DNA from: Patagioenas fasciata
Taxonomy: Eukaryota; Chordata; Aves; Columbiformes; Columbidae
Direction: 5' to 3'
NCBI RefSeq assembly: GCF_037038585.1
Contig: NW_027288510.1
Span: 1,369,001 to 1,433,000, forward strand
DNA length: 64,000 nucleotides
Shown here one piece after another: positions 10,505 through 21,934 of the stretch. The position numbers were made by a program, and so were the translations under genes. Under the pieces are notes generated by a model that was given only the letters and a program-made list of their open reading frames with translations, was not told the DNA's origin and searched no databases. Each line of letters begins with the position of its first letter. Position 1 is the first letter of the stretch.

Positions 10505-10590
10505 CCCATCGCAGGATTGCGAGTGTATTATAAATTTACCCTCGCAGAATCGCGAGTGTGCACTTTCCGTACTCACTACAGTACGTGTAT
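10505..10590 (+). repeat. Short hairpin cluster, left arm
   Basis: Three hairpins, each followed by GTGT: TCGCA/TGCGA (10508-10525), CTCGC/GCGAG (10541-10556) and CGTAC/GTACG (10568-10585). A related hairpin, CTCG/CGAG, sits at 10418-10434. This is a shortened version of the array at 49048-49269. Confidence 0.7.
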
Positions 10591-10599
10591 CTCTTCAAA

Positions 10600-10836
10600 A
10601 TAACCCCACACCGTGTTCAGGCAAGTGCGGACTCCTCCCGGACTCAGGGACGGCTCCGGCACTGTTTTGGTGAAGCCACGTGCATGCACTCTGTGCACCG
10701 CCTGTCGTATTGGTTGCTGCCCCTTCATAATTTTCCTCAACTGGTATCCGAACCTGTATTCAAGTCACTTTTGGATGCTAAAACCCTGTTTCTCACCGGT
10801 TTAACAGAAGTTGTTTTGGACCCTGTTGTCCCTTAA
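10600..10836 (+). other. Conserved segment with a ~90-codon open frame (three copies in window)
   Basis: This segment, ending in the frame ...GLTEVVLDPVVP and a stop at 10836, recurs at 33291-33530 (inverted) and 49280-49520. It always lies between the hairpin cluster and an antisense CR1 piece. I do not recognise the frame. It could be the unclassified body of an LTR element. Confidence 0.4.
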
Positions 10837-10837
10837 A

Positions 10838-11300
10838 TGAACCTGGGGTGCCTCCGGGACACCCCCCTTTCCATATTGATCCCCAGGAATGAGTCCCCCC
10901 TCAGTCTCCTCTTCTCCAGCTCCAGAGCCCCAGCTCCCTCAGCCTTTCCTCACACGGGAGATGCTCCACTCCCTCCAGCATCTTGGTGCCTGTGCTGGAC
11001 TCTCTCCAGCAGTTCCCTGTCCTTCTGGAACTGAGGGGCCACAACTGGACACAATATTCCAGGTGTGGTCTCCCCAGGGCAGAGCAGAGGGGCAGGAGAA
11101 CCTCTCTGACCTACTGACCACCCCCTTCTAACCCACCCCAGGTACCATTGGCCTTCCTGGCCACAAGGGCCCAGTGCTGGCTCATGGTCACCCTGCTGTC
11201 CCCAGGACCCCCAGGTCCCTTTCCCCTTCGCTGCTCTCCAACAGGTCCTTCCCCAGCTTAGACTGGAACCTGGGCTTGTTCCTGCCCAGGTGCAAGCGTC
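10838..11300 (-). mobile_element. CR1 LINE fragment in left arm
   Basis: Antisense CR1: 'ctcagtctcctcttctccag', 'cctcagcctttcctcacacg', 'ccattggccttcctggccac' and 'ctgctgtccccaggaccccc' match the region just after the reverse transcriptase. Confidence 0.85.
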
Positions 11301-11429
11301 TACCAGTGCTGCCCAGCGCTGATGAAATAAAGAATGCCGCCGAACAGCGGCATTGCCTCTGCTGTTCACTCCATCTCTTCGCTGCCAGAGAGTTCCCGCT
11401 TTCTCCAGAGCCCAAGAGACGAGGCCGAG

Positions 11430-11940
11430 AGAGCCCGGGAAGAGCCGGAGCCACCCCCGCCTCCCCGAGCCGGCCACGCCAGGAATTCAGCCGCCCGAGC
11501 GCTCTCCCCGCCACGCCCCAAGCGGCTCCCGCTGCCCGCGCAGGGGAACCGGGGCTCCTCGGCCCGGGACTCACCAGCCGTGCCGAACGCCCGCCCGCTC
11601 CGGACGCCGCTCAGCGCCGCGCTCGGCAGGGGCACCGCCATGCTGCGCGCCGCCCGCACTGGAAGGGCCCCGTTCCCATAGCGACGGGGGCCGCGCCGCG
11701 CGGAGTCCGGCCTGGAAGGCCCCGCAGCCGTAGCAACGGGTCTGTCTACCGCAGCGCCGGGCTGGGAATGCCCCCCTGCCCTAGCAACGGGGCTGTTTAG
11801 CGCGGAGCCTGCCTAGAAACGTCCCCGCAGCCCCGCGGGACGGGCTCTGCCCTCCCCGGGAACCCCTCCCCATCGCCGGCCTTGCTGCTCCGACCGGGCA
11901 GAGCCCGCGGAAGGCACCGGAGAGGCCCCGCTGTCACCCC
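11430..11940. promoter_or_regulatory. CpG island, bidirectional promoter candidate (left arm)
   Basis: CpG-dense block between the outward-facing first exon (11575-11641, minus strand) and the inward-facing coiled-coil gene (plus strand, from ~12.6 kb). Shared with the right arm. Confidence 0.55.
11575..11641 (-). CDS. Putative first coding exon, outward-facing, left arm
   Basis: ATG at 11641 inside a CpG island opens a 22-codon frame (MAVPLPSAALSGVRSGRAFG...) that ends at a good donor (CTG then GTGAGT). Both arms keep the frame and the donor. I do not recognise the protein. Transcription would leave the palindrome toward lower coordinates, and no convincing second exon is visible. It could equally be a non-coding first exon. 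Confidence 0.4.
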
Positions 11941-12071
11941 GGGGTACCCGGACGGGAGGTGAAGCCCAGCACAAGAACCAGGGGTTTTTCAGAAATCGGC
12001 CCGAAAAGGAAAAGCTGCAGTTGCCTGTGGGCTGTGGAACATCCTGGGGGTGCTGGGGAACCGCAGTGCAG

Positions 12072-12170
12072 AGTCACAGAGCCACAGAATCCCAGCCTGG
12101 TGGGGCTGAAGGGGCCTCTGCAGACCCCCAGTCCAACCCCTGCTCACGGGGGGTCACAGAGCAGATCACA
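12072..12170 (-). mobile_element. CR1 3' fragment, left arm
   Basis: Antisense CR1 tail ('cacagaatcccagcctggtg', 'cagacccccagtccaacccc'). The inverted copy is at about 31968-32066. Confidence 0.75.
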
Positions 12171-12641
12171 CAGGGAAATGCGCGGGGAGGAAAACACAGC
12201 CTGGACCCTTCACTTGGCATCGTTGTGTTCTGGAACATGGCCTTTAAAAACCAGAAGAACATCCCAGAGCAACCTCCAGCCCTAAGGACCTGGGGCAACT
12301 GATTTCTGCCCTCAAATTCTGGCTTCGTCCTTCCAGGTCAAACTGGCAGTTTCTCCAACCACCGCGTGTGGTTTTTCGGCTCCAGAGAAGGACGAGGATT
12401 TCCTTCCCAGCTCCATCAGCAAAGCAGTGCCACACGCGGATTCGTGTGCACAAACTGCCACAGGAACGTTCTTGTCCCCAGGTTCCCTGTATCAGAGTCT
12501 CAGGCGTTTGCATTTTAAAAAGATACTTGAATTATAAGACAAAATACAACTTAAAAGGTACAGCAAAGAAAAGTCCAGACTGGGGGCCTCTCAGGGGGAG
12601 GGAACACAAGGCGAAAGAGACTTGGGCTTTTAAACCCAAAG

Positions 12642-13310
12642 CGGCCAGAGGAGGAGCAGGTCCCGCAGCAGCAGCAGGAGCAGCTGGAGCAGCAGCAGCA
12701 GCGTCTGCATCAGGGAGGTGTCTCCTCACCCTCCCCACTGGGCCTGGGGCCACAGTGCCCAAGCCCTGAAGCTTTTCTGACAGCTTCTCTCTCTCCCTTT
12801 CTCCCAGAGACCGCGCAGCAGCGGCTGAGCACGGCTCACCAGAGGAGACGGCGTGAACAGCCCCGCCAGGAGCTGCCCAACCACCCTGTGACACCGCTGA
12901 CCGCAGCCCAGGACCTCGGTGCCCCGACCGAGGGTCTCTCCAGCACCCTGGGTGAGGCTTCCACGAGCTGCGGGTGGGAAGGGACTCGCCAGGGGAAACT
13001 GCGCTTGTACCAGTGTCTCCAGAGGCTTGGGATGCTCCTGGGGGCTGGTTTAGTGTTCCTGTATGTAAAACTCAGGTGTGAATTGGCCTCCGCGTCCTCT
13101 GCAGGGGCTCAGCGGAGCTCTCTGAGCCAGGGCAGTGCCTTGCTCGTCTCCCTGAGATCCCCAGGCAGAGCCCTCAGCCCTGCTGCGTGTGCAGAGGAGC
13201 TGCTCCTGGGCAGAGCTGTCTCTCTGCAGCGCTGCCGCTTGCCAGGAGCTCCCTCTGTCCCAGGAGCCCAGCCCAGCTCAGCAGCACAGGAGCAGCCCAA
13301 GGCGCTTTAA
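12642..13310 (+). CDS. Gln/Arg-rich coiled-coil protein gene, left-arm copy (three exons seen)
   Basis: Three exons keep one frame. Exon A (about 12642-12718) reads KRPEEEQVPQQQQEQLEQQ then QRLHQG, from a CAG-rich stretch. Exon B (12808-12951; acceptor CTCCCAG, donor CTGG then GTGAGG) reads TAQQRLSTAHQRRRREQ. Exon C (13105-13310; acceptor CTCTGCAG) ends ...SSAAQEQPKAL and TAA. Exon A is charged and Gln-rich, as in a coiled coil; exon C is Ser/Ala/Leu-rich. The 153-base intron between B and C is also open in frame, so a retained-intron form would extend the protein. The start of exon A is unsure, since the frame is open back to 12555, and no ATG exon was found. I do not recognise the family. 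The inverted copy keeps every junction, which argues against a dead pseudogene. Confidence 0.5.
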   Translation, partial: RPEEEQVPQQQQEQLEQQQQRLHQGGVSSPSPLGLGPQCPSPEAFLTASLSPFLPETAQQRLSTAHQRRRREQPRQELPNHPVTPLTAAQDLGAPTEGLSSTLGEASTSCGWEGTRQGKLRLYQCLQRLGMLLGAGLVFLYVKLRCELASASSAGAQRSSLSQGSALLVSLRSPGRALSPAACAEELLLGRAVSLQRCRLPGAPSVPGAQPSSAAQEQPKAL

Positions 13311-13589
13311 TGACCCCTCTGGTGGGTTTGGTGCTGAGTCCATGGACCTCAAACCCTCAGGGGAACCTGATGAAACCTCTCAAGAAGTCAGATTCAAACT
13401 CCAAAGTTTCTTGCAATGTTGATGAGTCCCACTGAGGGACACTACTGAGGAACTGACCCCATGGTCCGGTTACAGAAGAAAACGGGATGCAGTGACAAGA
13501 GGTCAGGAAAAGCAAGGTGAAGTTCTCTTAGATGCTGAGTAAACCTGAATGTGTTTCATTAACCAAAGGGACAAGCCCTGACCCCCAGC

Positions 13590-14120
13590 CCTGGGAAGGC
13601 AGATCCTGTTCCTCCCACATTGCTCAGGGCCCTTCCTGGACAGTGTGATGTGGGGCTGTGCAAGGCCAAGGGCAGGACTATGGTCCCACACCTCCCAGGT
13701 TCCTGGCTGGGGACAAGGAGGGCATGAGGCCCCTGTGCTGGAAGGACAAGGTGTCTCCTCACAGGCATCAGAGGTGCAGACAACAGCCATAGCCAAGGGG
13801 AGAAGGAGCTCATGTCTGTTGGGGCTTTCAGCCTCTTCACATCCCTTGATCACCTCCACCACAGCCTGTCCTGTGCTGTGGCATCCCCTGCACCTCTTTC
13901 CCTGCAGGCTGCAGACATCCCCCCTGCTGCCCCACCTTGCTCTTGTCTGAGCATCTTCCTCCCTTTGCTGAGATCTCTGCATCCTCCCCAGCTGTTCCTT
14001 GAAGCACAAAGCCTTGGGCTGATGCAGACTCCCTCTGCTGACCTGCTCCACCACAGCACTGCCCTTCCAGTCACATTCCTTCCTGCTCATCTCCAGCCTG
14101 GACCTCCCCAGCTGCCCTTT
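13590..14120 (+). repeat. Dispersed repeat family, left-arm copy
   Basis: Recurs inverted at about 30018-30548 and, diverged, at 22230-22760. Shared landmarks are 'ggaaggcagatcctg' and 'cattgctcagggc', then 'ctgttccttgaa(g/a)cacaa'. I cannot name the family. Confidence 0.6.
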
Positions 14121-15139
14121 GTGCCATTATTTTTTTCCCATGCTCTTTCCCAGTATGCAGAAAACCTCCACCACCTCTGAAACCACCCTTCAAGCACTCT
14201 CAGGCTACTCCTGCACTGCTGCAGCCTCCCCAGCGCTGCTGGGCCAAAGCAGCCCAGGTCCCTCAGCATCCCACACCATGTGCACAAGGTGCTGAACCTG
14301 CCTTGGCACAGCCCTGCACTCTCCAGTTCCTCCTTGCTTCTCCAAACTGGGAAGCCGCACACTGGCACACCCCCGTGTGTGTGGGGTCACACCAGTGCTG
14401 AACCGAATGGGATGAGAACTCCAGGTGTCTGGGTCCCCACGCTCCTCCTCATGCAGCCCCGTGTGCAGCTGCCTTGTTCATGGAGAGCGTGCACCACGGG
14501 CTGGTGTGGGGACCTTGGAGTGCCCAGGCCCTTCTCCTCAGGGTCACTGCTCAGCGTGTCAGGTCCTGCTCTGTCCTGGTGCAGGACGTTGTTTTCCTGC
14601 CCTGATAAAAAAATGGACACTTCATCTTGTGAAACTTCAGAGCTTTCCAATGATCGAACCCCGAATTTTCTCAAGGTCTGGGCCCACCCTTGTGTGCTCG
14701 TGCCACAGCCCCTCCACTTGTTACCAGGGTAGAGAGCGCTCGCTTTGGGAGTCCCTCGTGCCACAAAATATAAGGGGCCCAAACCTCCAGGTCTCTCAGA
14801 GCTTTCTGAGGGGTGACCCCAAAAGTTTTTCCAGGTCTGGACTCTCCATTGACTGAAGCTCCATTTGATCAGCTGTTAATGTTTGCACGTAGCTGGCTTA
14901 TCCTGATGAGGTGTTAGGGGACAGTATAAACACCATCTCCTGGAGAAACTGTGGGGTCTTGGAGGTCTGGTACTCATAATGCCAGTGGTCTGGAGTTTCT
15001 CAAGTTTCCCTTTGTGTGGGAGAGCAGTAGGACTGCATGGAGCTCTGCCTGGGGACAGACAATATCAGCTTAAGGTTGAGTGAGCATGAGAGGGCAGAAC
15101 AACATGGGCAATGTTGTGAGTGGACACCACTGGCTCACT

Positions 15140-15660
15140 GATGAGGAAGAGGAATTAGATGAGGCCTCCTTCAGACAAATGAAATAAGTGTCATGTTTGC
15201 ATGCCATACCATTCAGGCAGATGTAAGGTATCCCAATATCTGCCAGGTACCAGCCATCCAGGAGGGGTTGGAGCTCATTGACAACATCTTCCTGACACGG
15301 GTGACTGAGGAGTCAGTGGGATGAGGTGCCCTGTGGGACTTCACACTTACAAACCACAAAGAGTTGGTCAGGATGGAACAGTCAGGGATGGGAAAGTGGA
15401 GCTGAGGCTCCTGGGAGATGATCACAAGGCCAAGAGCAGGATTTCAGGAGAGCAAGCTTTGGCCTGCTGAGGGACCTGCTTGGGTCCTATGGGATATGAC
15501 CTTGGTGTCTGCAGTGCTTTTCTCGCACATCTCGTCCCTCCTCTCTCCCACCTGCTGTTGTGCAGCGTTTTTTACCCTTTCTAAAATACAATATCCCAGA
15601 GGTGCTGCGAACGTAAGTGAGTGGCTCAGATTTGGCAAGGAGTGGGTCCATCTTGGAGCC
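15140..15660 (+). mobile_element. CR1 ORF2 fragment (endonuclease side), left arm
   Basis: Decayed CR1 ORF2: IDNIFLTRVTEES, DFTLTNHKELV, GSWEMI and RAGFQESKL fit the stretch between the endonuclease and reverse transcriptase domains. Stops interrupt it. Confidence 0.65.
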
Positions 15661-16539
15661 AGCTGAAATGGGCTCTGTCTGACATTGCTTAGATTCCTGT
15701 TGTCTTCTCAGAGAGGTGACAACTGTAGCACACCCACCGCCACCCCCAGTTCCAGGACTTTGCCATATAAACCAGCACAGGGTGACAGCGCTTTGGGTTT
15801 TGCAAACTACTGGATCATGGAAAAGATCTTCTGTCAGCAACCTTTTGAAGTCTCCAGTCAATGAGCAGGTTCCTATGGGGAACTGTAATTGCCCTGACAT
15901 TCAGTGGCCAGGCAAAGCTGCAGGTGCCAACAATCCAAAGGATCTTGGGCCAACTGCTTAACACGGCTGCCTGATGGGCTAACAAGGGTGATGCTCACCT
16001 GGATCTGGAACTGGGATACAAGGAAAAGCTGGTGAGGGATGTGAACATCAGTGTCCACCTTGGGTGTTGTGACCAGGAAACAGTGGGGTCCCAGGCAGCA
16101 GAGGGGAGGGAGGAAGGCCAGCAGCAGAGCACAGGCTGGTGGGCTCCAGATGAGAAGACTTTGACATAACTGGGTGTCTGATACAGGTGGTGCTATGGGC
16201 AGCAGTTCATAAGGGTGAAGGAGCTCAGAAAATCTGATCAGGGTTACAGGACAGCCTGCTCCAAGCACAAGAATGATCTCTCCATGTACCCATGAAAAGA
16301 AGCATTTATCTCGTGAGGCTGCTCCTCTGAACTGATGGAGCTCCAGGGCACAAAGGCAGCACACAGGAGGTGGAAGCAGGGGAAGCTGTAATGGAGGAAT
16401 TTAGAAACCTTGTCCATGGATGTGGGGATGATGCCAAAGCTGCCCTGGACTTGATACCTGGAGGGGAGTCTGAGGGCAGCAAGATGAACTGACACTGCTT
16501 CATTTCCAGTAAAAGAACAGACAGGGTGAATGTGGAACT

Positions 16540-16800
16540 GCTGCTGAACTTCGTAAGAGTAGAATCAGACAGGACTGAGGTTCTTCATGGCTTCTTTGCC
16601 TGTTCTTCATGGCTTCTTTGCCTCCATCTTTGCCACCAAGGTCTCCTGGGACTTTGTTCCTGAAAGCAGGAGTCTGAAGAACACCCAGCAGTGGATGGGG
16701 CTCAAGTCAGGGGTGACCTGAGCAAACTCAGACACCATTACAGAACAGGAGATGGGTCACTTGACCAGCTCCCTGAACACAAGTATCACTGTGCTGTGGC
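16540..16800 (+). mobile_element. CR1 ORF2 fragment (linker before RT), left arm
   Basis: Sequence such as 'caaggtctcctgggactttg' and 'aacacccagcagtggatggg' then 'aagtcaggggtgacctgagc' follows the CR1 linker ahead of the RT domain. The 880 bases separating it from the 15140-15660 piece may be an insertion. The partner is 27600-27770. Confidence 0.6.
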
Positions 16801-17652
16801 ACCTGAGATTCCCAGGAACACCCACCTCTTGGTCCAGAGTTGTGTGATTCCTCTTGAGGTGTCCTGGCCTGTCTCATCCGTCAAGTGATGCTTTAGGCAC
16901 CCACTTCTCTGACACATTCAGTCGTTATCAGGAGATTCTCTAGATCCATATTTATTGGAGATTGTTGATACCAGCTGTTCTGGAAATGAGGGTTTTGGGA
17001 GGGGGACGGAAATATTAGAGATTTGGCTTTATTACTGTTTATTATGGAAATGCTCATTGTTTGACTACAATTCTGAAATCTCTGAAATCATCCACACCAG
17101 AGTTCAAGTCTTTAGGAAAGGGCTGCACAGAGCCTTGTCTTGTAGAGGCATTTTGGATGTTACTGAGCCCTCTGCTGCCGCGATCCTGAACTGCAGGTAC
17201 TGAAAGAATGAACAAACCTGTCATGAACTGAAGGGCAGAAACAAACCCCAAGTTTCTGAGGGTGTCTGGGACCCCACAAAGGGCCATTGCTGACACAAGC
17301 AGTCCCTGTCCCTGGAGACAATGGTCAGAGGTGGTAAAGGCAATGTGGAGGTGGCTCTGGTGCCCCGTGAGCTGTTGATGTTGGTTCATCATCAGAATGG
17401 CCAAACCCTGACCCCAGGACCAGACAAAGGAGACACTTTCAGTCAAATGTTTCTCAGGCTCTGCCTGTGGTCACTGTGAGTGTTTTGTGTTTTGGGGTGG
17501 GTTTTATGTCAAGTGTTGTTGCTTTAATTGCAAGGGTCTGGTTTTCTGTGGAGCTGGAAATGCCTGTGAGTTCCTCACAACTCATCCAGCTTCTTTCACA
17601 CACCTGGCAATGGTCACCAATCACCTCAATGTCCCAGTCGCACACTTGCTTG

Positions 17653-19740
17653 AATCCTCTGTTTGGTTCCATACCCATCACTCCCGGAGGTTCATTCATC
17701 CACCAGGCTCATGGATGATTCCTGGGGACCATTCAAGTGTGGGCAGTGTAAGAGAGGAGCAGAGCAGGGTCAGCTCATGGGCCATGACTGAGCACAGCCA
17801 CCCCAGCAGCAGCCATTCCCCATCTCCCAGACACAGCCATGCCACAGGATGGAAATGTCACTGCCATACATGAATAGCCCAAGAGAGGCCTTTCTTCCTT
17901 CCATATTCCCAGGAAATTCTTCCTCCTGTTCCTCCTCCACCTGCAGACATCAACTGCTTTCCATTTCTGGGCTCAGACATGGCTGGAAGGGTTCACTGAA
18001 GCCATCAGCCATCTCATTGCTTCTCCCTGACATGCCCTGACCCTCTCCCACACCTACACATGGCCAATCATGGCTGCTCAGGGCCTCCCGCTCTTCAGAA
18101 GAGGCCTTGAGCTTCTTGGTTCTTCCTGGTGCTTGTTATAAACTTCCTCGCTCTCTCCAGAGTTCATGGTGAGCTTCCTTGTCCATAACAGCCCCTTTAT
18201 GACCATGTCTTACTGAATGGTTGTCTTTGTATGATCATTTGTGCAGAAAGGGCAGTCACAGGACAGCACCCAATGTGTCAAAACTGATGCCGAGTGAAAT
18301 ACCGTCAAGACCTGATGAGTTACCCCTGTGTCTGTGCCTCTCTTGGAAGGAGTCTGTCCCGAGAAGGGGATCCAGCTCCTGCCACTCTCTGCAGAGGCAC
18401 ATGAGCAGTGTCCATGCACCTGGGGACAAAAAGGGTGACTTTTCCTAGACCACCCTTTTCCAAACTAAATGATTCTATGATGTTATGAGTTCATGATTTG
18501 GTTTGAAACCATTTCAATTCCCACTACCTGCAGCTTTCTTCAAGGGCGGTTGTTGTGTGGCACAACTGTCCTGGCTCTCCAGGCAGGGTGGGCACAGGTT
18601 TGGTGTCTGCATTGGGAGTTTTTCCCTTCCTGGGGTAAAAGGCTGTTGAGGAGAGACAGTTGTAGAGATTTGGGTCACAGGGGTTTGAAGCAATCCTGTC
18701 AAACTCTGAGCAGGCTGAGCTTTGGAGCCAAGGGACAACAGAGTTGGTCTCAAAGATATTTTTTGAATGGTGTTACTATCACTGATAACAGTAACAGAGA
18801 ATTCCTTATTCATCGTTATGCTAATGAACTAAAGCTCTTTAATTGTCCTTCCCAACAGTCATTCGCAATTCTCAGAACAGATGCTACATCTCAGTAGTTA
18901 TCTTCTTCTATGAAGTTCTTAAAACAGTGTTTTCTCTCACTTCTACCTTTTTTATCATTGAAAGAATACAACTCTTGGACAGAATTGCTCCCATATCATC
19001 CCTGTTCCATACATTTTCTCCTTCCTTTTTCTGGTGTGAGGAGCAGGTGACATAGGGGAGTTCCTTCCTTTTTAGGCAAAGAAAGCCAAGGAACAGATCC
19101 CAGGTCAGTGCAAAGGCACCAAGGAAGCCAGAATCTTTATGTGGTGTGCACTGACACACACTGTCACCTGCATTTCCTGTCTCTGAAGACCCAACCGTGC
19201 AGCAGAGTCTGGAGTTCTGAGCTCCTTTCATCTGCCCTGTGTGACACGCGTAAAATGGAACTACCCCAGTCAAGAAGTTGGTTTTGAATCTCTTCACAAC
19301 CTGGAGAACCACACTGGTCAGGAGACAAGCCAGGATCCCCAACCAGGACTCACACGCTCTGCAATTACAGTTTAGGTGTTCACTGTAATCTCAGCAGACC
19401 TGTCACGCTGATATCTGGGTTCAAGGAGATGATCAAGTGCCTCATGACCATGTCTGTAATGGTGGCTTTGCTGCCTGGCTGACGTGCAGACTCTGTACAT
19501 GGATGCTGACACCTCTTGAACAACCTGCCCTGAAAGGATTAGCAATATGGGCAGTTCTATTTGGAAGGGTATTAGGACAGCAAAAAAGACCCTGGATTGG
19601 GGCAAATGAAAAGGGATGCAAAAGTTGTGGTCAAGCCTGTTTACTGTTACTTGAAAAGCAGCTCTGCACGTGATGTGAGTTATTCCTGTGGTCATAGAGA
19701 ACCTGAGAGCTGTCTCTAAATGGAAAACATGAAGGGGATG
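17653..19740. other. Palindrome spacer, left part; no gene recognised
   Basis: AT-richer than the arms, with no exon or repeat I can name. Short frames look random. Confidence 0.35.
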
Positions 19741-19744
19741 AAAG

Positions 19745-19965
19745 GACAGCATCATTCAGGCTGCATGGGACCTCAGGAGGTGTCTTGACCAACCTCCTGC
19801 TCAAAGCAGGGTCAGACCAGATTAGTGAGGGGCTTTATCCAAACACATCTTGGTCACTTTCTGGGACAGAGTGAGTGTGCACTCTTGGGAAACAGCTTCC
19901 AGTGCTTGACTGTCCTCATGACTGGAAAGTTTCTTGCTTTCTGCAGCACCTTACCAAGCCCAACC
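19745..19965 (-). mobile_element. CR1 3' fragment, antisense
   Basis: 'gcatcattcaggctgcatgg', then 'cctcaggaggtgtcttgacc', 'aacctcctgctcaaagcagg' and 'tgcttgactgtcctcatgac' are a decayed antisense CR1 tail. Confidence 0.75.
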
Positions 19966-20019
19966 ATCCAGATTGCATTTCACCCATCTACTTGCACACT
20001 GACACAGACCATAATATCC

Positions 20020-20520
20020 TACCTTGGACAGAAGAATACTACAGGGGATAACACTGAATGCCTTGCTGACTTCCAGGTAACAGACCACCGCTGCTCTGCC
20101 CACATCCACAACCCTGTCCTTTCCTCACAGAAAGCAAAGAGGATGGACAGGCACAACCTGCCCTGGGTAGACCCCGTCACCTTCTCTTCCAGACACCCAG
20201 AAATGGGGTCCCAGTGGACATGTTCTGGGGCACAGCCCTTAGTTCCCCTGCTCACCCATTGGCCATTTTGAAAAGTGCACACACTGTGTGAGAGCTGCCA
20301 GTGGTCAGGGAGTCCCCCCAGTCTCCATGAGCTTTCCAAGATGGTGGAGAGCGGCCTCACTGTGACACCGTCCTGCTGTCTCAGCTCCTGGGATGCTGCC
20401 CCTGCTGTCCCATAGACTGGAAAGGATTGTGGTAGTTCCAGTGACCCCTGACTTGATCCCCATCCACTGCTGGTTGTTCTCCAAATTCCTGTCGCAGGTC
20501 ACAGAGGAGTGGGGGATAGC
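20020..20520 (-). mobile_element. CR1 ORF2 fragment, antisense, strongly decayed
   Basis: Landmarks include 'ctgacttccaggtaacagac', 'cagtggtcagggagtccccc' and 'tttccaagatggtggagagc', consistent with antisense CR1 RT/linker sequence. The match is patchy. Confidence 0.5.
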
Positions 20521-20524
20521 AATT

Positions 20525-21930
20525 TCTCAGAAGAAAGATTCTTCCTTGGAGAGTGCTGGTAGGAAATGTATTTTGCTGAGTAACTGGACACAATTATGTA
20601 TTTTCCTATATATTTACCAACACATATATATACTTCTTTTTCCTTATGATCACATAGAAAGACAGATAACACAGATCTCTGGAGATCACTGTCAACATGG
20701 CCATCTAAACAGAGAACAGTTCATTTAACCTTTTTCTCCTTCTTTCCTCCATCAGGCAAGAGTGGCCAACAGCTTCCAGCACGACTCACTCTGTGCCAAG
20801 GGTAAAAAGTGGCACTGACAGGACATGGCAGTGGATTGTTTGGTGCCTTCGACTCTGTGCAAGACACAAGGATTATCTTTCTTAATGCTGGAGGCTTTGG
20901 TAGGAGAGAAATCTAGAGAACATTAAAAAAAAAATGAAAGAAAAACAAACCAAATGAAAGATGTAGAGTGAAGGGAATGTCTTCTTGGAACATGAAGTAT
21001 CAAACGTTGTTGGTGTTTTAATACTCCTTTCTTTGTTTTGAATACTTTAAATACGAGTGTTTTCAAAAGAGAGAAAACAGACTTTTCAGGATGTGCATTA
21101 AGAACAAGATGAGAAGTTCTGATCTTCGACAACATTTCCCTTCTCTGTACTCTCTCTGTTATCTGCACACAAGCACTTGCGATTGCTCTCTGGTTTTCCC
21201 TTCCTCTTACTGTTTGATCACTCAGACACTTGTCAACAACCCAGTTGCTGCTTTCACCTTCAAGGAGTTAAAAGCTTCCTTGTCTTTCAGTAGTCTGTCT
21301 AATTCTGCCTTTAGCCAACTCTTTTTTTGTGTTTATTTCACAATTTCCTTTCTCTCTACAACATTTCTTGCATGGCTCTGCCTTGGAGAAGGTGAACCTC
21401 AGTGGTGGCAGTTTGTCCTTGGCGTACAGTTGAGGAGTGTGTTTTCTTTTAATCATGACTCTCATCAGTTGTATTTTGTTTGTTCAAAGGTAAAGCAAAG
21501 CCCCTGTTTGCTGTGTGCAGCCAGGTCTCCAAGGAGAGCAGGTGGGAGCTGGTGCAAAGGAGCCGGCACATCCAGCTGCAGACTGCAGTGGAGAAGTCTG
21601 GTGTAAGGAAAAGGGATGCAAGGCCCAGGGGGCCATGAGAGAAATGATGGGGCTGGGGAGGTGAGGAGCAAGGTTGTGCACACAGTGTGAGACCTCATGG
21701 GACAGCTTCTCCAGCCAGTCCAGACCTGCTTAGGAGAGACCCTGGATCCACATCAGACAATGCTGCAATCAGCTCTTCACCACACTGATAAGTAATAAAA
21801 TACACTCTTTACAATAGAAAGACATTGTTGTCAGAAGCTTTTTGAAATCTTTCTCCATAATTACACCAAGAAAACTCTCTAATTAACTAGACAAGATTGG
21901 AAGACAATTACAAGAAGAGACATGGTTTGT
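20525..21930. other. Spacer sequence without recognised features
   Basis: Includes AT-rich runs (20590-20660) and no supported gene. Confidence 0.35.
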
Positions 21931-21934
21931 TAGA

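Larger units (their letters stand above)
10031..17652 (+). repeat. Left arm of a large inverted repeat
   Basis: Pairs with 26653-34096 as reverse complement. Matching coordinates sum to 44127 in the outer part, 44138 from about 12.3 kb, and 44324 to 44305 in the inner part. The jump of about 186 bases comes from extra sequence near 14545-14735 in this arm. The outer 4.5 kb is almost identical between arms; the inner 3 kb is clearly more diverged. Confidence 0.95.
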
